64,000 nt of DNA from UBA6522 sp965221035 (GCA_965221035.1 OZ244860.1:558001-622000), one strand, 5' to 3'; numbered from the stretch's first letter, positions 9,461-18,627 are shown. Numbers and translations are program-made. Notes: generated by a model not told the origin, from the letters alone.

Positions 9461-9981
9461 TTCAGGTCCCAGTTCCCGATGTCCGCGTTGGCGTCCGCGC
9501 CACCCGGCACGCCGTCGGCGCCGAGCGTGAACAGGTCGAACTCTCCCCGCTGACCGGGATAGGCGTACTGATAGGGCTGGTTCCATGGGTCCGACGGCAG
9601 GCTTCGCAGATAGGCCTTCCAGTTGGGAGCCGCGTCCTCGCCGGGATTGCTGACCAGGGCATCCAGCCCCAGGTCCGTGCTTGGGTAGCTGAAATTGTCG
9701 AGCCGGTACAGATTGAGTGCGGTTTCGATGCTGCGGATATCGGCCATTGCCCGGTTCACCGCGGCGCGGTCGATGTTGCCGATGAGGCTGGGCGCCACCA
9801 GTGCGGCCAGAAGCCCGATGATCACCACGACCACCATGATCTCGATCAGCGTGAAGCCTCGCTGGCCGAATGGTCCGCTACGCCGCCACGGCCTGTTTTC
9901 GGCTAGTCCAGACACCCGCTCGGACAAGCCGCAACAAGCGCAAGACCTGCGAACCGCGCTGTCACCGTACAACCTCTCCAT
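9457..9981 (-). CDS. gspG: Type II secretion major pseudopilin GspG
   Basis: Major pseudopilin, the main subunit of the T2SS pseudopilus and first gene of the operon. Cleavage site QRG|FTLIEIMVVVVIIGLLAALV; mature part about 132 residues with ALNLYRLDNFSYPSTDLGLDAL and DPWNQPYQYAYPGQRG, and the C-terminal FDLFTLGADGVPGG calcium-binding region, all diagnostic of GspG. ATG 9981 gives a 42-residue leader, long for the family. A GTG about 22 codons in would give a 20-residue leader. No strong Shine-Dalgarno decides between them, so the start is uncertain. Confidence 0.9.
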   Translation of the reverse strand: MERLYGDSAVRRSCACCGLSERVSGLAENRPWRRSGPFGQRGFTLIEIMVVVVIIGLLAALVAPSLIGNIDRAAVNRAMADIRSIETALNLYRLDNFSYPSTDLGLDALVSNPGEDAAPNWKAYLRSLPSDPWNQPYQYAYPGQRGEFDLFTLGADGVPGGADANADIGNWDLN

Positions 9982-10106
9982 GACGCCGAAGATATCATAT
10001 CCGGTGGCCGCTTCAAGGCGGTGTCGACATGCCGCAAGGGGATGTCGACGTACCGCGCGGTGTCCTCGCGTGTTCGGAACGGGAAGTCGCAGTTGAAGCC
10101 CATGCG

Positions 10107-10112
10107 TATAAT
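10107..10112 (+). promoter_or_regulatory. Probable -10 element of fabG
   Basis: A perfect TATAAT hexamer lies 33 bases before the fabG start. No good -35 is visible at the expected distance; upstream bases TGCG put a TG pair one base off the extended -10 position. Confidence 0.45.
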
Positions 10113-10144
10113 CGCGCCGGCAGTCACTACAGGGGATGCGTTTC

Positions 10145-10915
10145 ATGGAATTGGCACAACTCGGGCGATGGCCCGGTATCGAAGGTCGCGTGGCGCTGGT
10201 TACGGGCGCTTCCAGGGGAATCGGCCGCGCCACGGCATCAGCGCTCGCCCTGCAAGGGGCGGTGGTCGTGGGAACAGCCACCACGGAAGCCGGCGCCGAC
10301 GCTATATCCGAACGGCTTGGGTCGTCTTCGCCGGCAGGTCGGGGCCTGGTGCTCGATGTGTCCGAACCCGCGTCGGTCAAGGAGTTATTCGACCAGTTGG
10401 CTACATCCGGAATGGCTCCTGCGATCCTGGTCAACAATGCCGGCATCACCCGCGACAATCTGTTCGCGCGCATGAAACCCGAGGAGTGGGATCGGGTACT
10501 TGCGACGAACCTTTCGTCGCTCTATTGGGTGTGCAAGTCGGCCATCAGGGGCATGATGAAGGCCCGCTGGGGGCGCATCATCAATGTCGCATCGGTGGTG
10601 GGACTCTCGGGAAATCCGGGGCAAGTCAACTATGCCGCTTCAAAGGCCGGAATGATCGGTTTCGGCAAGTCGCTGGCGAAGGAGGTGGCTTCCCGCAACA
10701 TCACCGTCAACACGATCGCTCCGGGGTTCATCGAAACCGACATGACGGAGGAAATGGGCGGGGACCAGCAAGCCGCGCTCAGGGAACAGATCCCGTCACG
10801 CCGTCTGGGGGCGCCCGAAGACGTCGCGGCCGCGGCGGTCTACCTGGCTTCGGATGCGGCTCGCTACGTCACCGGCGAGACGCTGAATGTCAATGGCGGA
10901 CTTCTGATGAATTGA
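10145..10915 (+). CDS. fabG: 3-oxoacyl-ACP reductase FabG
   Basis: 256-residue short-chain dehydrogenase that reduces 3-ketoacyl-ACP with NADPH in the fatty acid elongation cycle. Motifs: cofactor loop TGASRGIG, NNAG, the active site with Ser (INVASVVGLSGNPGQ) and YAASK, and the terminal VTGETLNVNGGLLM shared by FabG proteins. The start at 10145 has AGGGGA eight bases upstream; ATG 10136 overlaps that site and is less likely. acpP and fabF follow. The usual upstream genes plsX-fabH-fabD are not here; a type II secretion operon occupies that position, transcribed away. Confidence 0.94.
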   Translation: MELAQLGRWPGIEGRVALVTGASRGIGRATASALALQGAVVVGTATTEAGADAISERLGSSSPAGRGLVLDVSEPASVKELFDQLATSGMAPAILVNNAGITRDNLFARMKPEEWDRVLATNLSSLYWVCKSAIRGMMKARWGRIINVASVVGLSGNPGQVNYAASKAGMIGFGKSLAKEVASRNITVNTIAPGFIETDMTEEMGGDQQAALREQIPSRRLGAPEDVAAAAVYLASDAARYVTGETLNVNGGLLMN

Positions 10916-11067
10916 CCTCGCATGCGGCTGAAACACCGGCGCGAATGCGGCATGGAAATTTCGTGGGGCATTGTGGATTGCCCCCGTTGTTACCAGTACA
11001 ATACGCGCCACGCAGGCGCGGCCAAGGGCTTGGTCGGCTGGCCATTTAGTTAAGGGGTACCCCACGC

Positions 11068-11310
11068 ATGAGTAGTGTTGAAGACCAAGTCCGGGCGATC
11101 ATTGCTGAACAGCTCGGTGTCAAGGCGGACGAAATCAGCAACGACGCTTCATTTGTCGACGATCTGGGTGCCGATTCCCTCGACACCGTTGAGCTGGTCA
11201 TGGCTCTGGAGGAGGAATTCGAGACCGAGATTCCCGATGAAGATGCCGAAAAGATCACCACGGTCCAGCATGCCATCGACTACGTCAACGCGCACAAGGA
11301 CGGTTCCTAG
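11068..11310 (+). CDS. acpP: Acyl carrier protein
   Basis: 80-residue acidic carrier of fatty acyl chains. The phosphopantetheine attachment serine is in GADSLDTVELVMALEEEFE (DSL motif, about residue 37), and the C-terminal IDYVNAHK helix is typical. AAGGGG sits about ten bases before the ATG. A TACAAT at 10997-11002 may be the -10 of its own promoter, as acpP is normally transcribed at high level, but no matching -35 is convincing. It lies between fabG and fabF as in most gammaproteobacteria. Confidence 0.96.
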   Translation: MSSVEDQVRAIIAEQLGVKADEISNDASFVDDLGADSLDTVELVMALEEEFETEIPDEDAEKITTVQHAIDYVNAHKDGS

Positions 11311-11370
11311 CCGTCCGCACCTCTTGCGAACAGAACCCACCTTTCCGAAGGTCCGGCCGGGACCGCCGTG

Positions 11371-12612
11371 ATGTCAAGACGACGCGTCGTCGTTACCGGG
11401 CTCGGCCTGATTTCACCCACCGGCAACTCGGTTGATCGAGGCTGGGGAAACGTTCGTGACGGTGTCAGCGGCATCGGACCGGTGGATTCGTTCGACACGA
11501 CCGGTTTCAGCACAACCTTTGCCGGCGTCATAAGGGATTTCGACGTCACCGACTACATGTCGCTCAAGGACAGCCGCCGGGCGGACCGGTTCATGCACTA
11601 CGGTGTGGCCGCCTGCACCCAGGCGTTCGAGGATTCGGGGGTGGAAGTCTCGGAGTCGGACGCCCATCGATTCGGTGTCATCATGGGGTCCGGAATCGGC
11701 GGGCTCGACACCATCGAGACGAATTACGCGAAGTTCAAGCGGGGAGGGGCCCGCAAGATTTCGCCGTTCTTCGTTCCCGCGAGCATCGTCAACATGATCT
11801 CCGGGCATGTCTCCATCAAGTACGGCCTGAACGGACCCAATCTGGCCCTGGTCACGGCCTGCGCCACGTCCGCACACTGTATCGGACTGGCCGGTCGGTT
11901 GATCAGTATCGGCGAAGCGGATGTCATCTTCGCGGGCGGCGCCGAGTTCTCCACGACACCGCTGGGAATCGGCGGATTCGCGGCAGCGCGGGCGCTTTCG
12001 ACACGCAACGACGATCCGGTCGGCGCCAGCAGGCCCTGGGACCGCGACCGGGACGGTTTCGTGCTCAGCGACGGCGCCGGCTGCCTTGTATTGGAGGAAT
12101 ATGAGCGCGCGCGACGGCGCGGCGCAACCATCTACGCCGAATTGATCGGCTCGGCCATGAACGGCGACGCCCATCACATCACCGCGCCCATCGAAGACGG
12201 TTCGGGAGCGGATCTCTGCATGCGGCTGGCGCTTGAGGATGCCGGGGTGAACCCCGAAGATGTCGACTACGTCAATGCCCACGGGACATCGACTCCGCTG
12301 GGCGATGTGGCCGAGACGCTGGCCCTCAAGCGGACGTTCGGGGAGCATGCGAAATCACTGATCATCAGTTCGACGAAGTCCACCACCGGCCATGCGCTGG
12401 GCGCCGCGGGGGCGATCGAGGCCTTGTTTGCGGTGATGTCAATCAAGGATGGGGTGATCCCGCCGACCATCAACCTCCAGAATCAGGACCCCGAATGCGA
12501 TCTCTACTACACTCCGAACGAGGCTCGCGAGCATGACGTGAGGATCGCGGTATCCAATTCCTTCGGGTTCGGCGGCACGAACGGCACCCTGGTCTTCAGG
12601 AAGCTCGACTGA
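11371..12612 (+). CDS. fabF: 3-oxoacyl-ACP synthase II (KAS II)
   Basis: 413-residue condensing enzyme extending acyl-ACP with malonyl-ACP. The Cys-His-His active site is visible: ALVTACATSAHCIG (nucleophile Cys), VNAHGTSTPLGD and STKSTTGHALGAAG. The C-terminus NSFGFGGTNGTLVF is the family hallmark. GTG 11368 directly precedes ATG 11371; I take the ATG, which gives the standard start MSRRRVVVTGLG. Downstream, where pabC usually lies, there is only 184 bases of non-coding sequence before mltG. Confidence 0.96.
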   Translation: MSRRRVVVTGLGLISPTGNSVDRGWGNVRDGVSGIGPVDSFDTTGFSTTFAGVIRDFDVTDYMSLKDSRRADRFMHYGVAACTQAFEDSGVEVSESDAHRFGVIMGSGIGGLDTIETNYAKFKRGGARKISPFFVPASIVNMISGHVSIKYGLNGPNLALVTACATSAHCIGLAGRLISIGEADVIFAGGAEFSTTPLGIGGFAAARALSTRNDDPVGASRPWDRDRDGFVLSDGAGCLVLEEYERARRRGATIYAELIGSAMNGDAHHITAPIEDGSGADLCMRLALEDAGVNPEDVDYVNAHGTSTPLGDVAETLALKRTFGEHAKSLIISSTKSTTGHALGAAGAIEALFAVMSIKDGVIPPTINLQNQDPECDLYYTPNEAREHDVRIAVSNSFGFGGTNGTLVFRKLD

Positions 12613-12796
12613 GACGCCCGGCCGGACCGGAACACCCGGCAACTCGACGAACCGCCTACCGGAGCGATCTGAACATGCGACGCCGCGGTGTCGGCTGCCT
12701 AAGCATCCCGTGTAAGCGTCCCGCCGTCCATCTGCTCCCGTCCTGTTACCATGAACACTCCGGGTCTTCGAACCCACGACGGTAAAACGATGCGAA
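12613..12796. other. Gap at the usual pabC position
   Basis: I see no coding sequence or aminodeoxychorismate lyase remnant in this 184-base stretch. In many gammaproteobacteria pabC lies between fabF and mltG. No terminator hairpin is evident, so read-through into mltG is possible. Confidence 0.6.
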
Positions 12797-13834
12797 ATGC
12801 GGTTTAGGACTTCGGGCTGGATCACGGTCGGCGTGTTGTGCGGCAGCATCGCCGCCGTCGCATGCGCAATCCTGGTTCTCGGCCTGCGTTCGCTGGAGGC
12901 GCCCATGAACGTCTCTGACGACGGCGACTGGCTGATTGTGTCGCCGGGGGCACCGCTGTCGCAGATCAGCGAAGACCTCGGGGGGAGAGGCATTCTCGAG
13001 GCCTCATGGGCCTTCAATGCCTACGCCCGTTTTTCCGGTGACGCGACACGGATTCACGCCGGAGAATACCTGATACCCACCGGGACCAGCCCCAGGCAGC
13101 TGCTGGAGCAGCTAGTGGCCGGCCGGGTGCACCTGTACGACCTCACCATAATAGAGGGGTGGACCTACGCGGACCTGATCTCGGCGTTGCGCAGCCATGA
13201 GGCGGTGGATTCCCGAGGGTTCGCCCCGGAAGCGGTGATGGCCGGGCTTGGAAAGCCCCGAATCCATCCGGAAGGACAGTTCTTTCCGGACACCTACCGG
13301 TTTCCGAAGGGCACACAGACCATGACGATACTGCGTCAGGCCCACATGGCGATGCAAGACGCGCTGGAAGGCGCCTGGAGACAGTATCGGTACACGGCAG
13401 TACTGCAAACGCCCTACGATGCGTTGATTCTGGCATCCATAATCGAAAAGGAAACCGCGCTGCCCGAAGAGCGCCGACGAATCTCCGGCGTATTTCACCG
13501 GCGGCTGGAGCGGGGCATGCGGCTGCAGGCCGATCCGACGGTCATCTACGGGCTCGGGGACGACTTCGACGGCGATCTGCGCCGCGCGGACCTCACGAGC
13601 GATACGCCGTACAACACGTATACGCGATCCGGACTGCCGCCGACCCCGATCGCCCTCCCGGGCCGGCACGCCCTGTCGGCCGCGCTGGATCCGGCGCCGG
13701 GTTCGGAACTGTACTTTGTGGCCACGGGGCTCGGGGACGGCAGCCATCACTTCTCCACCACGTTCGACGAACACCGGGAGGCGGTGGCTCGATACCGGTC
13801 GCGTACACCGTTGGCGGGGAACGGCGAACGGTGA
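12797..13834 (+). CDS. mltG: Endolytic murein transglycosylase MltG
   Basis: 345-residue YceG/MltG family enzyme that cuts nascent glycan strands at the inner membrane and helps terminate peptidoglycan polymerisation. One N-terminal membrane anchor (WITVGVLCGSIAAVACAILVLG), a LysM-like segment, then the catalytic part: ILASIIEKETALPEER contains the catalytic Glu, and RLERGMRLQADPTVIYG and SDTPYNTYTRSGLPPTPI are family signatures. Normal length. Its stop overlaps the GTG start of tmk (GTGA). Confidence 0.94.
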   Translation: MRFRTSGWITVGVLCGSIAAVACAILVLGLRSLEAPMNVSDDGDWLIVSPGAPLSQISEDLGGRGILEASWAFNAYARFSGDATRIHAGEYLIPTGTSPRQLLEQLVAGRVHLYDLTIIEGWTYADLISALRSHEAVDSRGFAPEAVMAGLGKPRIHPEGQFFPDTYRFPKGTQTMTILRQAHMAMQDALEGAWRQYRYTAVLQTPYDALILASIIEKETALPEERRRISGVFHRRLERGMRLQADPTVIYGLGDDFDGDLRRADLTSDTPYNTYTRSGLPPTPIALPGRHALSAALDPAPGSELYFVATGLGDGSHHFSTTFDEHREAVARYRSRTPLAGNGER

Positions 13835-14460
13835 GAGGAGCGTTCATCTCGCTGGAAGGAACCGAAGGCGTCGGCAAGACGACATGCCTCGAATTCGTGC
13901 TGGAGTTCCTCAAGGCGGCCGATATTCCTGCCCTGGCCACGCGGGAGCCGGGCGGTACGCCGTTGGGAGAGCATGTCAGGGACTGGATTCTTGACGGAAA
14001 CCATGGCGAACTGTCCGCCGAGACCGAGACGCTGCTGATGTTCGCCGCCCGGGCATTGCATGTCGACGAGGTGATACGGCCGGCGCTCCAATCCGGCACG
14101 TGGGTGGTCTGCGACCGCTTCAGCGACGCCACCGTTGCGTATCAGGGCGGCGGCCGGCGCGCCGACCTGGGATGGATCGCTTCCTTGCGCGAGGTCGTTC
14201 ACGCCGACGTGGAACCGGACCTGACATTGCTGCTCGACGCCCCGGTCAACATAGGCCTGACACGGATCCAGGCCCGCACGCCGGACCATTTCGAGCGGGA
14301 GGATGGGAATTTCTTCGCCCGCGTGCGCACCGCCTACCTGGAACTGGCGAGAAGCGAACCAGAGCGCATCAAAGTGGTTGACTCGGCTGCTGCACTCCCG
14401 GAGGTCAGACGCAGCATCAAGCGATTGTTGACAGCGTTCCTGAGCAGGTACAGGTCCTAG
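13831..14460 (+). CDS. tmk: Thymidylate kinase
   Basis: 209-residue enzyme phosphorylating dTMP to dTDP. P-loop EGTEGVGKTT, TREPGGTPLGE (the DRY/DRE-type substrate region), CDRFSDATVAYQGGGR and a lid with RIQARTPDHFERED. It begins with GTG at 13831, which overlaps the mltG stop; the conserved domain begins a few residues in, so there is no better start. holB follows after three bases, an order conserved in proteobacteria. Confidence 0.95.
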   Translation: MRGAFISLEGTEGVGKTTCLEFVLEFLKAADIPALATREPGGTPLGEHVRDWILDGNHGELSAETETLLMFAARALHVDEVIRPALQSGTWVVCDRFSDATVAYQGGGRRADLGWIASLREVVHADVEPDLTLLLDAPVNIGLTRIQARTPDHFEREDGNFFARVRTAYLELARSEPERIKVVDSAAALPEVRRSIKRLLTAFLSRYRS

Positions 14461-14463
14461 CCC

Positions 14464-15492
14464 ATGGCTTTGTCCGCCTGCGAAATCCTCAGCAGCGGGG
14501 TCTGTCCATGGCTGCGGGCACCCCTGCGGAGACTGGAGTCCGCGCGGCAACTCGGCCGCCTGGGACATGGTTGGTTGCTGACAGGGCCTGTCGGCATTGG
14601 CAAGATCAACCTCGCGCTGGCCGCGGCACGACGGTTGCTGGAGGGTACGGAAGAAGACATCCGCGTTCTGAGCGCCGGCGACGTGATCACCGCCATGAAG
14701 GAGCGCCACGAACCGGCTGACCGCCATCCCGATCTGCACTGGCTGTTCCCGGACGCGAAACGGAACACGCTGACCGTCGAGCAGGTTCGGGAGGCCTCGC
14801 GGGCGCTTTCGCTGACAAGCCTGGCGGGGCAATCCAAGGTGCTGATCCTGGAACCGGCCGACGCGATGACCCCGGCGGCAGCTAACGCGCTCCTCAAGAC
14901 CCTCGAGGAGCCCAGCGCCGATTCGTATCTGTTTCTGGTGGCGCATCAGCCGGGCAGACTGCCGGCGACGATCCGCAGTCGTTGTCAGACATTGCGGGTG
15001 CGCCGTCCACCCCTGGCTGAAACCGCCGCGTGGCTGAAAGGTGCTGAACTGGATTCCGAACCGGTTGACTGGACGCGCCTGCTGGAGGCGATGCAGCGGA
15101 GCCCGTTCCGTTCCATCAGCCACGATCCACTCTTGTTATTGAATAATTTCAATAGGTTGAATTCGAATATACACAACATTTCGACGAATCAGGTCGATCC
15201 GCAAACCATTGCCGATGAATGGATGAAGGGCGATCTGGAATCCACGTTGACCTGGTTCGTATCTCGACTGCAAACGGTCATTCGAATTCGTCTTGCACCG
15301 GAAAGCGTTGCGGACCAGGCGTCGAACGCCGAAGAACTGGAAAGTGCCTTGATGCCATTTTCCACTCGATTTCTATTCGAACTGGTGCGAAATGCGGAAT
15401 TGCTCTTGGGCCATCTTGGCGGTGGAATCAATGTGGACTTGGCCGTCAGGTCATTGTTGCTCGAACTGCAGCCGGAGGAACAGCACGGATGA
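14464..15492 (+). CDS. holB: DNA polymerase III delta' subunit
   Basis: 342-residue clamp-loader subunit. N-terminal RecA-like fold with a degenerate P-loop (GPVGIGKINLAL, where Thr/Ser after the Lys is replaced by Ile-Asn), as delta' does not hydrolyse ATP in known members; NALLKTLEEP and ATIRSRCQTLRVRRP are strong family signatures (SRC arginine finger). The four-cysteine zinc module usual in delta' is missing: the matching stretch ITAMKERHEPADRHPDLHW has no Cys. Around 15130-15200 there is a locally AT-rich, Asn-rich stretch (LLLLNNFNRLNSNIHN). Translation is coupled to pilZ by ATGA. Confidence 0.87.
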   Translation: MALSACEILSSGVCPWLRAPLRRLESARQLGRLGHGWLLTGPVGIGKINLALAAARRLLEGTEEDIRVLSAGDVITAMKERHEPADRHPDLHWLFPDAKRNTLTVEQVREASRALSLTSLAGQSKVLILEPADAMTPAAANALLKTLEEPSADSYLFLVAHQPGRLPATIRSRCQTLRVRRPPLAETAAWLKGAELDSEPVDWTRLLEAMQRSPFRSISHDPLLLLNNFNRLNSNIHNISTNQVDPQTIADEWMKGDLESTLTWFVSRLQTVIRIRLAPESVADQASNAEELESALMPFSTRFLFELVRNAELLLGHLGGGINVDLAVRSLLLELQPEEQHG

Positions 15493-15824
15493 ACGCCCCT
15501 GAAAGACTGGAATTGGAACTCAAGGACACGCAGTCGCTGCGCCGTGCGTTCATGCCCTTTGTTCGCAACGGCGGGGTATTCGTCCCCACCGACCGCCAGT
15601 ATGCGCTAGGGGAGGAGGTCACCGTGTCGATCAGGATGTTCGATACGCCTGAACCGATGGTCGTCGAGGGCGCGGTAATCTGGGTGACACCGTTCCGCGC
15701 GCAGGGCAGGCGCACAGCGGGAGTCGGAGTCCAGTTCGGCCCTGATGAGCACTTTCGGTCACTGGTCGACGAACGACTTGGCAACTCGGCGTCAAGCGCA
15801 GACGAGCCCACCCACACGCTCTGA
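15489..15824 (+). CDS. pilZ: PilZ domain protein (type IV pilus assembly PilZ type)
   Basis: 111-residue protein resembling the stand-alone PilZ needed for type IV pilus assembly in Pseudomonas and Xanthomonas. It has RAFMPFVRNGGVFVPTDRQY and GAVIWVTPFRAQGRRTAGVGVQF. As in type IV PilZ proteins, the canonical c-di-GMP binding motifs RxxxR and D/NxSxxG are not clear, so nucleotide binding is doubtful. The ATG overlaps the holB stop. The synteny tmk-holB-pilZ supports the call; tatD, often next, is absent. Confidence 0.88.
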   Translation: MNAPERLELELKDTQSLRRAFMPFVRNGGVFVPTDRQYALGEEVTVSIRMFDTPEPMVVEGAVIWVTPFRAQGRRTAGVGVQFGPDEHFRSLVDERLGNSASSADEPTHTL

Positions 15825-15890
15825 TCCGCAGGTTCCGGCCGGTGGCGGCCTGATCAGGGACGTGGCCGCGCAGATCCCGCAGGATCGCGA

Positions 15891-17900
15891 TCAGACCGAA
15901 GTCAGCTTCTCCCAATCGGGGTGGGGCGCCAGTCGGGCACCGAAAGTAGCGGCGAGCGTTTCCATTCGCCGTACGACCACCTCGATGCCGCGCACACGGG
16001 CATACTCAATGGGACCGCCCCGGAACGGAGCAAAACCCGTACCGAAGACGACGCCGGCGTCCACCAGATCCAGGTCCTCCACAATTCCGTCCGCGTGGCA
16101 TCCCAGCGCCGCGTTGATCAGCGGCAGGGTCAGACGGTCCTGGAGATCCCTGTCCGGGGGCGCGTAGCGCCTTGACCTGAGCCGTCGATGGTTGCGGAAC
16201 CGGTAGAATCCGGTGCCGCTCTTGGCACCCAATTCTCCAGCTTCAACCTTGCTGCGGAGCAGCCTGATCGCCTCGCCGCCGCCTGTAGCCAGGCTTTTGG
16301 CCGAATGCAGCACCACATCCAGTCCCACCCGGTCGGCCAGCTCGACCGGGCCCATGGGCATGCCGAAGTCCTTCGCCGCCTGGTCAATGGTTTCGGGCGC
16401 GTAACCGTCACAGAACGCGTACAACGCTTCTGCGAAGTAGGGCGCCAATACGCGGTTGACCAGGAAACCGGGCGCGCTTCGGCAAGGTAGCGGCAACTTC
16501 CCGATCTGATGGACGAATGCCGTCGCCCGGCTCACTTGCGCATCATCGGTGGAGGCGCAACGGACGACTTCCACCAGCGGCAACCGCGCGACCGGATTGA
16601 AAAAATGCAACCCCAGGAATCGTCGACGGTGCACGATCGACTCGGAGAGCTCGTCCAGATCGATGCTCGACGTATTGGTTGCCAGCAGGGCATCGGGACG
16701 CATCCGCTGTTCCAGTTCTTCGAACAAGGCCCGTTTCGCGTCCAGCCGCTCGACGATGGCTTCGATGACCAGGTCGGCTTCAGCGACACCGGACGCGTCG
16801 GCAACCAGCCTTTGACGGGCTTCAGCGGCTTCTCCGGATGCCTTGAGCTTCCCCCGGAACAGCGTTTCCGCCCGCTTCATCGCCGTTTCCAACTGCGCCG
16901 GCGAGCGGTCGTGGATCGTCACCCTGAACCCCCGCAGCGCACACCAGGCGGCGATGTCGCCGCCCATGACACCGGCACCGGCCACGTGAACGTGCCGAAT
17001 ATCGGTGGACCTGGATGCCAGGTTTCGCAGGCGCTCGCGGAGAAAGTACAAGCGTACCAGGTTGCGCGACGTGCGCGTCCCCAACAGCCGGCCAATCGAT
17101 TGCGCCTCTGCCTCGAATGCCGCCAGGCCTCGAGCCCCGTGGCGCGCCCAAAGATCCAGGATCGCGAACGGTGCCGGATAGTGTTCGGGCCGGGCCCGTC
17201 GCCTCACCCGCGCCTCAAGCCGCCTTCGCAGCAACGGCCTCGCAACCCGCAGGCCGGCGAGCGATTGAAGAACGGGCGCGCGCCGTTTCCGCGGCCGGGA
17301 CAGGACAAGCTCCCTGGCGGCCTGATCCAGCCGCGTTTCGGGCACGACCCGGTCCAGCAGTCCGATCCTGCGCGCGTCGAACGGGGAGATGGCCCTGCCC
17401 GACAACATGAGCTTCAGCGCCGGCAGGGGGCCACACAGGCGTATGCTGCGAACCGTTCCTCCCAATCCGGGATGTATACCCAGGCGTACCTCGGGAAACC
17501 CGATATTTCGCCCATGATCCGCCACGGCGACCCGGTAATCGCACGCCAGCGCGAGTTCCAGGCCACCGCCCAGCGCGAACCCGCGGATCGCGGCGACGGT
17601 GGGGCAAGGCAGCTGTTCCAGCCTGTCGAGAATTCCTTGCCCGAGGCGTACCAGTTTCCCGGCCTCGCCGGAATCGGCCAGCGCGCGAAACTCCGAAATG
17701 TCCGCTCCCGCGATGAATCCTGATTCCTTTCCCGACTTGAGCACAATCCCCGGCGGCGGTTTCTCTGCGGCTTGATCGACCAGTTCGGCCAGCTCCGACA
17801 GGACGGCTTGGGAAAGCGCGTTGACGCGCGTGTCCGCCTGGTCGATCAGCAGCCAGCGAATCCCGTCGGGGTCAACCTCGGTGCGCCAATGCCGGGTCAT
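15891..17900 (-). CDS. Bifunctional enoyl-CoA hydratase / 3-hydroxyacyl-CoA dehydrogenase (FadB type)
   Basis: 669-residue multifunctional beta-oxidation enzyme. The N-terminal crotonase domain has GFIAGADISEF (oxyanion hole) and both catalytic glutamates in GFALGGGLELALACDY and FPEVRLGIHPGLGG. The NAD domain starts near residue 300 with HVAGAGVMGGDIAAWCA, and LLATNTSSIDLDEL and FLGLHFFNPVARLPLVEVV are 3-hydroxyacyl-CoA dehydrogenase signatures. An upstream in-frame ATG at 18038 would add 46 unconserved residues; 17900 begins the homologous part. No thiolase (fadA) partner lies beside it, so the substrate range is unknown. Confidence 0.9.
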   Translation of the reverse strand: MTRHWRTEVDPDGIRWLLIDQADTRVNALSQAVLSELAELVDQAAEKPPPGIVLKSGKESGFIAGADISEFRALADSGEAGKLVRLGQGILDRLEQLPCPTVAAIRGFALGGGLELALACDYRVAVADHGRNIGFPEVRLGIHPGLGGTVRSIRLCGPLPALKLMLSGRAISPFDARRIGLLDRVVPETRLDQAARELVLSRPRKRRAPVLQSLAGLRVARPLLRRRLEARVRRRARPEHYPAPFAILDLWARHGARGLAAFEAEAQSIGRLLGTRTSRNLVRLYFLRERLRNLASRSTDIRHVHVAGAGVMGGDIAAWCALRGFRVTIHDRSPAQLETAMKRAETLFRGKLKASGEAAEARQRLVADASGVAEADLVIEAIVERLDAKRALFEELEQRMRPDALLATNTSSIDLDELSESIVHRRRFLGLHFFNPVARLPLVEVVRCASTDDAQVSRATAFVHQIGKLPLPCRSAPGFLVNRVLAPYFAEALYAFCDGYAPETIDQAAKDFGMPMGPVELADRVGLDVVLHSAKSLATGGGEAIRLLRSKVEAGELGAKSGTGFYRFRNHRRLRSRRYAPPDRDLQDRLTLPLINAALGCHADGIVEDLDLVDAGVVFGTGFAPFRGGPIEYARVRGIEVVVRRMETLAATFGARLAPHPDWEKLTSV

Positions 17901-18096
17901 GGCGGATGATGGTCCCTGCCAAATGGCGCGGTCACCGGGTGCGCGCCGGTTCGCCTCAATTCGAGCACTTCCAGGACTTCGCTCTGACTCTTCATCAACG
18001 TCCAAGGTATACGCAATTCCGGTAAATTTCATCAGCAAATGCTGCCGTCATGGACTGCGGGGCAGAACCCGCATAGACTGTCCCGCAAGGGACCCC

Positions 18097-18624
18097 ATGG
18101 ACATGAATCGCAGTTTCCCGGTCGCAGCCATCGTGTTGATATCCGCGTGCGCGCCCAATCCCGACCGGCCCGTATCGCTACGCTGCGACCTTCTGGATGA
18201 CTGCTTTGATCGCGACCGGGTGCGATCCTTCGAGTTCCTGGACAGGAACACCCTCATCGTGGAGGTTGGCCCTTACCGATGCCCCTTTCTGCTGGAGATC
18301 GACGGCTTCAACTGCAACTCGATATTCCCCGGCCAACTCGCGTTCTACGACAATGACCGCCGCATCTGCGCGCTGGACAACGCCGCACTCGTTACCGATC
18401 CGCTACTGAGAAGCGGGCCGCTGAACGTTTGCCGGGTACGAGACGTTCGGGCCATTTCAGAGGACGAACTGCTTGAACGCTATGCTTCAATGGGAAGAAT
18501 TCCTCCACCACCGCCGACCGGATCGGGGGAACTGCAGGTGGAGGAGGACACCGAAGCAGACGGTTCGACTGCGGAACCGGTCGGCGATCCGAGCGCGGGC
18601 GGCACGGCTGCCGAACCGGAATGA
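18097..18624 (+). CDS. Putative lipoprotein of unknown function
   Basis: 175-residue protein with a lipoprotein signal: hydrophobic VAAIVLISAC, where ISAC fits the lipobox and Cys18 would be acylated. The mature part is cysteine-rich (RCDLLDDCFDRD, YRCPFLLEIDGFNCNS, RRICALDNA, NVCRVRDV), suggesting disulfides in the periplasm. The C-terminus is low-complexity and acidic with a proline run (IPPPPPTG). AAGGGA lies about five bases before ATG 18097. I do not recognise a family. It converges with the protease gene, three bases away. Confidence 0.65.
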   Translation: MDMNRSFPVAAIVLISACAPNPDRPVSLRCDLLDDCFDRDRVRSFEFLDRNTLIVEVGPYRCPFLLEIDGFNCNSIFPGQLAFYDNDRRICALDNAALVTDPLLRSGPLNVCRVRDVRAISEDELLERYASMGRIPPPPPTGSGELQVEEDTEADGSTAEPVGDPSAGGTAAEPE

Positions 18625-18627
18625 TTG

